Shown piece after piece: positions 34,583-44,429 of a DNA stretch of 64,000 nucleotides; position 1 is the first letter of the stretch, and each line of letters starts with the position of its first letter. The stretch is from Stomoxys calcitrans. Taxonomy: Eukaryota; Arthropoda; Insecta; Diptera; Muscidae. Location of the stretch: the NCBI RefSeq assembly GCF_963082655.1, contig NC_081553.1:60825311-60889310 (forward strand), in the 5' to 3' direction. The notes below the pieces were generated by a model. It was not told where the DNA came from. It worked only from the letters and a program-made list of their open reading frames with translations, and did no database searches. A program made the translations under genes and the position numbers.

Positions 34583-36285
34583 TTGCACAGATGAATAATT
34601 GATGGATAGTGGAACCCATTGACCAGAACTAGAAATCGACGACTTTCACCGCAGTAGGAATGGCTGCAGCAAAGTATGACCGGAATCAATCCATAACCTG
34701 ATGTAGCTCACATATAAAACAATCCCTCGATTTGGCTTTTTCAGCACCTAAAGCAAGCAATTATCATCCAAATTAAAAAATATCTGTGTGTATTTCTTGC
34801 TATGACCTCCTATTATCCTTTTTTTTAGATCTGGACCATACATAGGAATGTCGAGGAGTTCAAATCAAAAATCCATTCCAAATTTCGTGGCAATCGGATG
34901 AACTATTCGGAGTTACTGTAAACATGCTCTCTAGGAATTTCATAATTGATATGCAAATCGCAAAATTTTTATGTCTATGAATACCCAACAAACACTGGGT
35001 AAGTCCATGTCATTATTTGAAGCATTACCACTGACACATATATCATTACCATCCACATTACTATTGGCTTAAGAATAATGATTTTGTCATAGTTATAACC
35101 TGAGAGAGCAAGAGAGTAAATTAGAATGAGGAAATTTTTCAATGTTTTTTGAATTTTTTTGTCCACGCTTACAAAGGAGCCACGAATATGTACTTACATG
35201 CTAGGACATCATCAAAGAGTTATTAAAGACTCTTTTCATAACTAATAGTTGCCTAATTTTTCGCAGGCTTACCAACTGGGTTATTTACTAATGAATGTTT
35301 TTGCTTTGGGACTTTCAAACCTTTTTCGAAAATTTTTTGCTTCGATTTTTTTTATAGGTATGGCTGTAATGAATATCCATTGATTTCATATAAACCACTG
35401 TGCATGGCATTAAATCAATATGTGTTTGTTTCGTTTTGCAACACTAACACGTATACACTTTCAATTTTTATGTGTAATGCAATTCAAATGCCAATAGCAC
35501 AACACGTTTGAGGACAATGATTTGACCACAAACACCTAAACCAAGGAAATGAATGAAAAAATCAAAAGAAAGGGTGACAAAAAAAAAAAAGAAAACCCAT
35601 ACCCACACACTCATACATAAGCTGGAACTACAGCTATGTCCTTTTTGAAAGACTTTTGTTAGATTTGTCACATATGACGAGGTCCTCCAATCCCCATAGA
35701 AGACTACATTCACTATGATGGTGATGATGTTGACAATAACAAAAAAAACTGAAATCAGATAAAAATTTCATTACCTTATGGCCGCATATTATCAACACAA
35801 GGCATCTTTGCCCAAATTTCAAGAGGAGTCCTGGATTTTCGTTTTTTTCTTCTCTCTAACCATCCACTCATGCGAGAGTGGTATTAAGCATATTTGGCCT
35901 GTTGTTTTTGTTATTTTTGCAAATGATTGTTGATGATGGTGGGTTCTTTTTTTTTGCATGCCGCAACGGTCGCCGTCCAATGCCACCGTTTGTTGCTTAT
36001 GTTGATGATACTTATTGTAAAATGTCACACATATATGTTATGATGGCCATGATGAACAGTTTGGGGGCAAGAAAATAAGGAAAGCTGAAAGCGAACCTGC
36101 AGTACCCAGCACAATGGCTGGGATAATCCATATCATATGGTGGGAACTGCATTATATGGGTGTCTAGTAACAGTGAGGCTAGGTTAGGTTCGAGGGCACA
36201 TGTCTTGGCACCTCGGTTACTATCCGCTTCAATCGGAGATCATCATGTTCACCCTAGAAGAAAGTAGAAGAAACGAAAATAACAC
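34583..36285. other. noncoding stretch, nothing recognised
   Basis: A/T-rich DNA. A few words near 34680-34735 (taacctgatgtagctcacat) resemble one worn family A unit. Otherwise there is no gene, RNA or transposon signature. Short open frames overlap on opposite strands. Confidence 0.5.
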
Positions 36286-37188
36286 AATAAACAAGTAAAA
36301 AGGCATTAAGTTCGGTCGGGCCGAACTTTGGATACCCACCACCTCGGGTATATATGTAAACCCCCTTTCGGCTTCAGACGCCTTACCGGCAGATCGGTCA
36401 ATATGCCAGCTATATCTAAATATAGTCCGATCTGAACCATATTTGGGTCCTTTGTTAGGAGGCGTAAAACTACTTATTGTTTCCAATTTCAGCGAAATCG
36501 GTTAAAAAATAAAGCATTTATGGGCTTCAGACCCTTTATCTGGAGATCGGTCTATATGGCAGCTATAACTAAATATAGTCCGATTTGATTCATATTTAGG
36601 TCAGATATTGGGGGGATTAAATTAACCCTCCGTTTCAAATTTCAGCAAAATCGGTTAAAAAATGAAGCATTTATGGGCTTCAGACCCTTTATCTGGAGAT
36701 CGGTCTATATGGCAGCTATAACTAAATATAGTCCGATTTGATCCAAATTTAGGTCAGATATAAGGAGGCTTAAGATAAACCTCTGTTTCAAATTTCAACG
36801 AAATCGGGTAATAAATACAATTTTTATGGGCTTCAGATCCTTTATCGGCAGATCGGTATATATAACAGCTATATATAAATATAGTCCGATCTGAACCATA
36901 TTTGGCTCCTATGTTAGGGGGCGTAAAACCACTCAATGTTTAAAATTTCAGCAAAATCGGCTAAAAAATGAAGCATTTATGGGCTTCAGACCCTTTATCT
37001 GGAGATCGGTCTATATGGTAGCTATAACTAAATATAGTCCGATTTGATCCATATTTAGATAAGATATGAGGAGGCTTAAGATAAATAAAGCTTTTATGGG
37101 CTTCAGACCCTTTATCGGCCGATCGGTCTATATGGCAGCTATATCTGAATATAGTCCGATCTGAACCATATTTGGGTCCTATGTAAGG

Positions 37189-37193
37189 GAGCG
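37189..37193. repeat. left target-site duplication of Transib (GAGCG)
   Basis: GAGCG precedes the left CACAGTG. The same five bases follow the right end at 42543-42547. Five-bp GC-rich duplications are the known Transib pattern. Confidence 0.95.
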
Positions 37194-38624
37194 CACAGTG
37201 GGCCAAATGGCAAAAAAATTGGAAATAAGTCTACAACTTTTTATCTGTTGATTTTAGCCATACAAAATGTTCTAGACATTTGTAGAGGAGGACATAGGCT
37301 TTCAGAAAAGTGCTGTTGTTGGTCCATATCTTTAATACAGGGTGAGCTACAGGGTGTCAAAGTTGACCACTTTTGACTTCTCCAAGCTTCTGGGGGCCAT
37401 AACTTTTGATCTACTCAACCGATTTACATGATTTAGGACTCTAGAGAAAGAGCTTGACAAGATCTAAAAAACTTATGCATAAAGTACCATGCCATCGTGT
37501 ACTGTTAAGGAGTTATGAATTGTTTAATTTTAAAATATGAAAATTTGGCCTTGGTTTTTTTCAGTGTTTTTTAAATAACTCCGTCAATTTTAAAGCTATA
37601 AACTTCATACTTCACACAAATTATGCCAGCATATGTGTGCATAAAATACAAAAGGAATCACGTGAATATCTTTGGCGGTTTAAAAATGGCATCGTTTTCA
37701 ATATGAAAAATATTTTTTTTGTCAAAAAATTGCAAAATTTTTCAAAAAAGATACTCCCATTTCCTTTAAGTTTTCGCAAACTTTGGCCGTCAAAGCATTA
37801 TCATTTCTTTCCATTTTCACAAAGTCGAGGTATTAAGAAAAGTTTTAAGTGCTAATTTGGCTAATTTCGATATCAAACAACACCGTTATCTTAAGACCAA
37901 AATGGCCAATTTTTTTACTAAACTTCAAAAGTTTCTCACTGGAAAAAAAGTTCCACGGGGATTTTTTCGCTTTTTTTGAACTTAAATGAAAGCTTAAAAT
38001 GTTCCCAACATTTTAAGGTATGTCTCGCCATATCCTAGCCATAAATGAGATCGTAGCGATCAAAATACTGAAAAAAGTCAATTTTCAAGTAGTGCTATAT
38101 TCATTGCTAAAAAACAAGTATTACGTCACATTTTATTGCAAAGATGTTAAATAAACTTTTATTTGGTAACACTTCTTCTACAAAACACAAAAAGAATCAT
38201 GGAAATATCTCTATTCTATTCCATTTTATGGAACCGGCAATAAAAAAGTCAATTTTTCAAAAAAGTCGAATTTCCCAAATTTTGTTTTTGTTGTCCTAAT
38301 TGCACATGACACACTATAGCCATATTTACGCAACATACCTTATCGTAAAGGAAATTTTCATACCTTTCCAACAATGTATAAAACATTTCTCAACTCGGAT
38401 TCTATCTACTCTAAAATTCATTTACACTTCATTAAACTCTATATAAAAATGTCTATTTGTGAAATGGAACCTTATATGGGGCCTACACTAAAACATTGAT
38501 AGATTTGCCCAGGGTTTACAATACAAATGTGTTAGAATAAAAAAAGGTCTCCTGCCAAAGTTTAAAAAAATTGGAATAAAAATATGTGTTTTAGAGCGAA
38601 AACACTTCGCATCGGCGTGCGTTT
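37194..38624 (+). repeat. Transib left terminal inverted repeat, 1431 bp
   Basis: It begins CACAGTG and runs to gcgtgcgttt at 38624, after which it diverges from the right arm (gtatag versus atatgt). Homopolymer lengths near the inner end (runs of seven A at two places) are the same in both arms. A 72-codon frame at 37637-37855 has an exact mirror at 41881-42099, consistent with a repeat rather than a gene. Confidence 0.95.
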
Positions 38625-39020
38625 GTATAGTACCTACATCTATTTTTAATGTAAGCTGATGATTTTTGAATAAAAAGTAACCTAGAAATATACCTGCATA
38701 TATATATATATTTGTGTTAAGATTTGATGCAGACAAATGTTACCTGTTTCGCTATGTCGAATTCCCAGGAAATCCACCGTATCAATGAATGTGAAAAAAC
38801 CTACCCATAAAAAATTCATTGTCATTTTTTTTAACCAAATTCGAGTCCAGGTAAATAATTATAGAAGAGTAAGTAAAAAGAGGCACTTTGGACCCCTTTT
38901 TACGATTGCGTCTGATACCTGAAATGGGTCATTAATTGTGAATATATTGCATAAATATTTGAACAAAATCCAAATTTTCTTCATTATATTTTGTAGAGGC
39001 GTAAAGGACATTTATAAGTT
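38625..39020 (+). promoter_or_regulatory. Transib 5' leader with a possible intron
   Basis: This unique stretch lies between the left repeat and the transposase ATG. Donor-like CAG|GTAAAT (GT at 38851) or AGA|GTAAGT (GT at 38869) and a pyrimidine-rich acceptor ending TTTTGTAG at 38996 would define a 128-146-bp intron in the leader. An in-frame TAA at 39015-39017 means the reading frame cannot extend upstream through the spliced leader, so the ATG at 39021 stands. No TATA box can be singled out in this AT-rich sequence. Confidence 0.4.
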
Positions 39021-41063
39021 ATGGAAGTCATACTGAAGTATTCCACTCTTTCGAAAATTGTATGGGACATCAAAAATGATTCCAAATCATACACGGAGTC
39101 ATTTAAGGAACTTGTTTACACTTTGGACCACATATATGGAATAAGGCTAAATAAAGACGCTTTAGACAAACTTGAAAAATTCTACAAATCATTTGAGAGA
39201 AGGTTGCCAGAATGTTCATTCGCAAAAATCAAGTTTTTCAAAATGTATGAGAAGTGGCTGAAATCGGATCTACTTATTGAAATTAAACCGCTGATTCCCG
39301 GCCGGCCTAGCAAAGCATACGACGAAGTTACGGAGAAAACCAAAAAGAAAAAACAAGAGGAACTATTGGCGGCACATCCGCCAAATTTAATAAAAGATAC
39401 GTTCAAAACAGCATTGTTAAAAACACAACCAAAAAATGTTGGACGAATTGTCGATGTTTTACCATTAGCATCTCCGAAAAGGGTAAAGAGAATGGTAGAA
39501 AGTATTCCAACTCCAAAATCGACTACAGAATTCACGGAGGAAGATGCACTGGCCCTGATTTTGAACCTAGGCCTCTCAAGAAACAAATACTCAACAATGA
39601 GGAAGGCTCTTCGTGAAAAAGGATGGGGTTGTTTACCCTCAAAACATAAATTGTACAACACCAGGACGAAAATGGTGCCATCAAATATATACGTGGACGA
39701 ATTAAAAGCAAGAGTGAAACTTGCTGATCTTGTTGAAAATACAGCTGTTAGAATTATTTCTAATTTTACTGAAGAACAGTTGAACACATGTAATAATTCC
39801 GAAGTGGTTTTGATCAGCAATTGGGGTTGTGATGGATCATCTGGATTTTCCGAATATAAGCAACAAACAGAAATAGATACCAACTTCGCATCAATTTTCA
39901 TGGCATCATTAGTACCATTGAGAATGAGATTGTACAAGGACCAATCTTCATCATCGAAAGAAAATGCATTTCAAGATATATGGATAAATAGAACACCTGG
40001 GTCAAAATATTTATGTCGCCCAATTCGGTTTGAGTATACAAAGGAAGACCGGAACACAACACGATCTTTGGTGAACGAAATAAAGGAAGAAATTGCTGCA
40101 TTACCCATGATTGTTATAAACCAATTGGGAAGAAATATAAAAGTTTCGTTTCAACTACAACTCACTATGATCGATGGAAAGGTGGCAAACGCATTAACTG
40201 GCGTTATGTCCAATTGGAGATGCAATATTTGTGGCAAGAAGAATGGGCAATTCGAGGACAAGTCTGATGAAAATTTAGTAAACGAAAATGCGCTCAATTT
40301 CGGTATTTCGCCCCTGCACTGTAGAATTCGATTCATGGAGTATTGTTTGCATTTATCGTATGACCTTAAATATCGGACTAGCCCTGGAAACCGCGATGTC
40401 TCTGCTAGAAACAACCAAGATCTTCACAAAATGAGGCAGGAAGAGAAGAATCGAATCCAGTTGGAGTTTAAACAAAAGGGACTTATAATAGATAAACCTC
40501 TTTACGGATACGGAAGCACAAATGATGGCAACTCGGCAAGGCGGTTTTTTGAGGACCCCGTATCGACATCTAAAATAACCGGTCTTGATGAACACTTGCT
40601 AAGACGATTCAAAGTGATTTTGGCTGTAATCAATAGCAAAAAGATGATAAATTCAACCAAATTTGAAGCTTATAGTAATGACACAAAAAACATTTTATCT
40701 GATTTATATTCGTGGAAAGCTTTAACACCGACAGTACATAAAGTCTTACATCATGGCAAGGAAATTGTGGAATACAACATACTTCCGTTAGGAGAACTTA
40801 CAGAAGAAGCTCAGGAATCCCGTAATAGAGATGTTAAACAGTTCCGGCTTTTCAATACCCGAAAGAGCACCAAATTTAACCAAAATTATGATTTACTTCA
40901 ATATTTATTGTTATCGTCTGATCCGGTACTATACAGCATCAGAACTAAATGGCTACCAAAAATATGTGACGATATAGATAAGGACGATCCCGATGCCATT
41001 CAAATTAAAGAGCTTTTAAATTTTGATACCTTAGATTATTTGGTAGAGAATAAAATCAAATAA
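39021..41063 (+). CDS. Transib transposase (RAG1-like DDE recombinase), 680 aa
   Basis: This nuclear DNA transposase is predicted to bind and cut the CACAGTG-type ends and insert the element with 5-bp duplications. The Transib family is the accepted relative of the RAG1 recombinase core. Visible family marks: the block NWGCDGSSGFSEYKQ with first catalytic Asp D271; TMIDGKVANALTG with second Asp D385; a zinc-binding pair WRCNICG (C401, C404); the HKVLHH block (H573-H578) in the position of the RAG1 zinc-ligand histidines; and QESRNRDVKQFRLFNTRKS with the probable catalytic Glu E599, matching the ESGNK..FR wording of RAG1 and of other Transibs. The N-terminal ~260 residues include a Lys/Pro-rich stretch (about 90-160) and are less conserved. 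No internal stop or frameshift is present, and the length is normal for the family. An in-frame TAA lies just upstream of this ATG. The stop is followed within ~50 bp by the right inverted repeat. AATAAA at about 41573 and 41599 could serve polyadenylation. Codon use is AT-rich like the surroundings. Confidence 0.96.
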   Translation: MEVILKYSTLSKIVWDIKNDSKSYTESFKELVYTLDHIYGIRLNKDALDKLEKFYKSFERRLPECSFAKIKFFKMYEKWLKSDLLIEIKPLIPGRPSKAYDEVTEKTKKKKQEELLAAHPPNLIKDTFKTALLKTQPKNVGRIVDVLPLASPKRVKRMVESIPTPKSTTEFTEEDALALILNLGLSRNKYSTMRKALREKGWGCLPSKHKLYNTRTKMVPSNIYVDELKARVKLADLVENTAVRIISNFTEEQLNTCNNSEVVLISNWGCDGSSGFSEYKQQTEIDTNFASIFMASLVPLRMRLYKDQSSSSKENAFQDIWINRTPGSKYLCRPIRFEYTKEDRNTTRSLVNEIKEEIAALPMIVINQLGRNIKVSFQLQLTMIDGKVANALTGVMSNWRCNICGKKNGQFEDKSDENLVNENALNFGISPLHCRIRFMEYCLHLSYDLKYRTSPGNRDVSARNNQDLHKMRQEEKNRIQLEFKQKGLIIDKPLYGYGSTNDGNSARRFFEDPVSTSKITGLDEHLLRRFKVILAVINSKKMINSTKFEAYSNDTKNILSDLYSWKALTPTVHKVLHHGKEIVEYNILPLGELTEEAQESRNRDVKQFRLFNTRKSTKFNQNYDLLQYLLLSSDPVLYSIRTKWLPKICDDIDKDDPDAIQIKELLNFDTLDYLVENKIK

Positions 41064-41111
41064 TACAAAACTAAAATGCTTTTTTATTTTGGGAGTAGCT
41101 AATATACATAT

Positions 41112-42542
41112 AAACGCACGCCGATGCGAAGTGTTTTCGCTCTAAAACACATATTTTTATTCCAATTTTTTTAAACTTTGGCAGGAGACCTTTTTTTATT
41201 CTAACACATTTGTATTGTAAACCCTGGGCAAATCTATCAATGTTTTAGTGTAGGCCCCATATAAGGTTCCATTTCACAAATAGACATTTTTATATAGAGT
41301 TTAATGAAGTGTAAATGAATTTTAGAGTAGATAGAATCCGAGTTGAGAAATGTTTTATACATTGTTGGAAAGGTATGAAAATTTCCTTTACGATAAGGTA
41401 TGTTGCGTAAATATGGCTATAGTGTGTCATGTGCAATTAGGACAACAAAAACAAAATTTGGGAAATTCGACTTTTTTGAAAAATTGACTTTTTTATTGCC
41501 GGTTCCATAAAATGGAATAGAATAGAGATATTTCCATGATTCTTTTTGTGTTTTGTAGAAGAAGTGTTACCAAATAAAAGTTTATTTAACATCTTTGCAA
41601 TAAAATGTGACGTAATACTTGTTTTTTAGCAATGAATATAGCACTACTTGAAAATTGACTTTTTTCAGTATTTTGATCGCTACGATCTCATTTATGGCTA
41701 GGATATGGCGAGACATACCTTAAAATGTTGGGAACATTTTAAGCTTTCATTTAAGTTCAAAAAAAGCGAAAAAATCCCCGTGGAACTTTTTTTCCAGTGA
41801 GAAACTTTTGAAGTTTAGTAAAAAAATTGGCCATTTTGGTCTTAAGATAACGGTGTTGTTTGATATCGAAATTAGCCAAATTAGCACTTAAAACTTTTCT
41901 TAATACCTCGACTTTGTGAAAATGGAAAGAAATGATAATGCTTTGACGGCCAAAGTTTGCGAAAACTTAAAGGAAATGGGAGTATCTTTTTTGAAAAATT
42001 TTGCAATTTTTTGACAAAAAAAATATTTTTCATATTGAAAACGATGCCATTTTTAAACCGCCAAAGATATTCACGTGATTCCTTTTGTATTTTATGCACA
42101 CATATGCTGGCATAATTTGTGTGAAGTATGAAGTTTATAGCTTTAAAATTGACGGAGTTATTTAAAAAACACTGAAAAAAACCAAGGCCAAATTTTCATA
42201 TTTTAAAATTAAACAATTCATAACTCCTTAACAGTACACGATGGCATGGTACTTTATGCATAAGTTTTTTAGATCTTGTCAAGCTCTTTCTCTAGAGTCC
42301 TAAATCATGTAAATCGGTTGAGTAGATCAAAAGTTATGGCCCCCAGAAGCTTGGAGAAGTCAAAAGTGGTCAACTTTGACACCCTGTAGCTCACCCTGTA
42401 TTAAAGATATGGACCAACAACAGCACTTTTCTGAAAGCCTATGTCCTCCTCTACAAATGTCTAGAACATTTTGTATGGCTAAAATCAACAGATAAAAAGT
42501 TGTAGACTTATTTCCAATTTTTTTGCCATTTGGCCCACTGTG
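41112..42542 (-). repeat. Transib right terminal inverted repeat, 1431 bp
   Basis: It is the reverse complement of 37194-38624, ending tggcccactgtg at 42542. It has the same length as the left arm. Confidence 0.95.
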
Positions 42543-42547
42543 GAGCG
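42543..42547. repeat. right target-site duplication of Transib (GAGCG)
   Basis: It is identical to 37189-37193, and the family C unit continues immediately with ttaaactactcaatga. Confidence 0.95.
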
Positions 42548-43484
42548 TTAAACTACTCAATGATTTAAATTTCAGCAAAATCGGTTAAAAAATAAAGCAT
42601 TTATGGGCTTCAGACCCTTTATCTGGAGATCGGTCTATATGGCAGCTATAACTAAATATAGTCCAATTTGATCCAAATTTTAGGTCAGATATTAGGAGAC
42701 TTAAGATAAACCTCTGTTTCAAATTTCAACGAAATCGGGTAATAAATACAGCTTTTATGGGCTTCAGACCCTTTATCGGCAGATCGGTGAATATGCCAGC
42801 AATATCTAAATATAGTCCGATCTGAACCATATTTGTGTCCTTTGTTAGGAGGCGTAAAACTCGGTCTATATGGCCGATATAACTAACTATAGTCCGATTT
42901 GATCCATATTTTGGTCTGATATTAGGAGGCTTAAGATAAACCTCTGTTTCAATTTTCAACGAAATCGGGTAATAAATGTAGCTTTTATGGGCTTCAGACC
43001 CTTTATCGGGAGATCGGTCTATATGGCAGCTATATCTAGACATAGTCCGATCTGAACTATATTTGGGTCAGATGTTGGGAGGCCCAAAAATACTCCTCAG
43101 TGTTTAAAATTTCAACAAAATCGGATGATGAAAATTAAGTTTTTATGGGCATTAGACCCTTTATCGGAAAATCGGTCTATATAGTAGCTATATCCAAATA
43201 TGGTCCGATTTTGCCCGTTCAAGAACTTAACCAGCGTGCATCAAAAATACGTATCTGTGCCAAATTTCAGCTGAATATCTCAATTTTTAACGTCTGTAGA
43301 GTGATTTCAACAGACGGACGGACAGACGGATAGAGGGACAGACGGACATCGTTAAATCGTCTTAGATTTTAACGCTGATCAAGAATATATATACTTTATA
43401 GGGTCGGAAATTGATATTTCGATGCGTTGCAAACGGAATGACTAATTGAATATACCCCCAATACTACGGTGGTGGGTATAAAAC

Positions 43485-44425
43485 AGATACAAGTAAAAGC
43501 GTGCTAAGTTCGTCCGGGCCGAATCTTATTTACACTCTACCATTGGTCGAATTTGTTAAGTTCCTTGCCCGATATCTCTTTATAGGTAAACAAAGGATAA
43601 TGGAGCTATACCAAGCTATGAACCGATTGGGGCCATACTGTAGTGGCTCTAGAAGTATATTTTGGGAGATCGGTTTATATGGGAGCTATATTAGGCTCCC
43701 CGGGAGAGTGGTATATAGGGGAGCTATATCAGGTTATGAACCAATTTAGACTATACTTGCCACAGTTGTTGGAAGTCATTACAAAACACTTTTGCAAAAT
43801 TTCAACCAAATCGGATAATAACTGCGCTCTATAGCGGCTTTAGAAGTCAAAATCCGAGATCAGTTCATATGGGAGCTATAACAGGTTATGAACCGTTTTA
43901 GACCATACTTGGCACCGTTGTTAGAAGTTATAAGAAAACTTTTCGTGCGAAATTTAGCCAAATCGGATTATGTTTGCGCCCTCTAGCGGCTCAAGAAGTC
44001 AAGATCAGAGATCGGTTCATGAGACAGCTACATCAAGTTTTGAACCGATTTCAACCACACCTCATTCAAAATGTCAGCCAAATCGGATAAGAAGTGCGCC
44101 CTCTAGAAGCTCAAGAAGTCAAAATCCAGTATAGGTTTATATGGCAGATATATCAAGACGTGGATCGATATGGCCCATTAGCAATCTCAACCGACCTACA
44201 CTGATAGGAAGTATTCGTACAAAATTTCAAGCCCCTAGCTTTATTCCGTCGAAATTTAGCGTGCCTTCGGTAGAAGGATAGAAGGACGGACAGGGCTTAA
44301 TCGACTTACAATGTCAAGACGATCAAGAATATATGTGCTTTGTTGGGTCTGAGATAATATTTCGATGTGTTGCAAACTGAATGACGAAATTACTATACCC
44401 TTTACCTATGGTGGAGGGTATAAAA
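43485..44425 (+). mobile_element. family A element, short, joined to the end of a C element
   Basis: The head acaagtaaaagcgtgctaag, ttcgtccgggccgaatctta comes first. About four units follow (ggagctatatcaggttatga, gccctctagcggctcaagaa). The tail has aggacggacagggcttaatc, gatcaagaatatatgtgctt and the hairpin arms ctataccctttacctatggt and ggagggtataaaa. Its head lies ~10 bp after the end of the C element tail. Confidence 0.87.
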
Positions 44426-44429
44426 AAGA

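Larger units (their letters stand above)
37194..42542 (+). mobile_element. intact Transib DNA transposon (5349 bp) with ~1.43-kb terminal inverted repeats
   Basis: Both ends start CACAGTGGGCCAAATGGCAA when read inward. CACAGTG is the Transib/RSS heptamer, and an A-run follows after an 11-base spacer. The two long inverted repeats (37194-38624 and 41112-42542) are equal in length and showed no difference in the blocks compared. Between them lies 2487 bp holding one uninterrupted 680-codon RAG1-like transposase. Perfect GAGCG duplications flank it. The intact ORF, matching arms and clean target site suggest a young insertion that may still be competent. Confidence 0.96.
36286..43482 (+). mobile_element. 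family C tandem-repeat element, host of the Transib insertion
   Basis: The head aacaagtaaaaaggcattaa, ggtcgggccgaactttggat and acccaccacctcgggtatat starts at about 36290. The units (cttcagaccctttatctgga, tggcagctataactaaatat, agtccgatttgatccatatt) occupy 36370-37193 and 42543-43220. The tail has an acggacggacagacgga-type block, atcaagaatatatatacttt, gggtcggaaattgatatttc and the terminal hairpin ending gtggtgggtataaaa near 43482. The Transib at 37194-42542 splits one unit, and joining the flanks across one GAGCG gives a normal unit. Confidence 0.88.

Noticed and set aside
37637..37855. 72-codon frame also found inverted at 41881-42099
   Set aside because: The identical mirrored pair only reflects the Transib inverted arms. 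No motif or start context supports a gene.
39182..39937. 251-codon minus-strand open frame within the transposase
   Set aside because: It lies antisense to the Transib transposase coding sequence, which has clear family motifs. The antisense frame has none.
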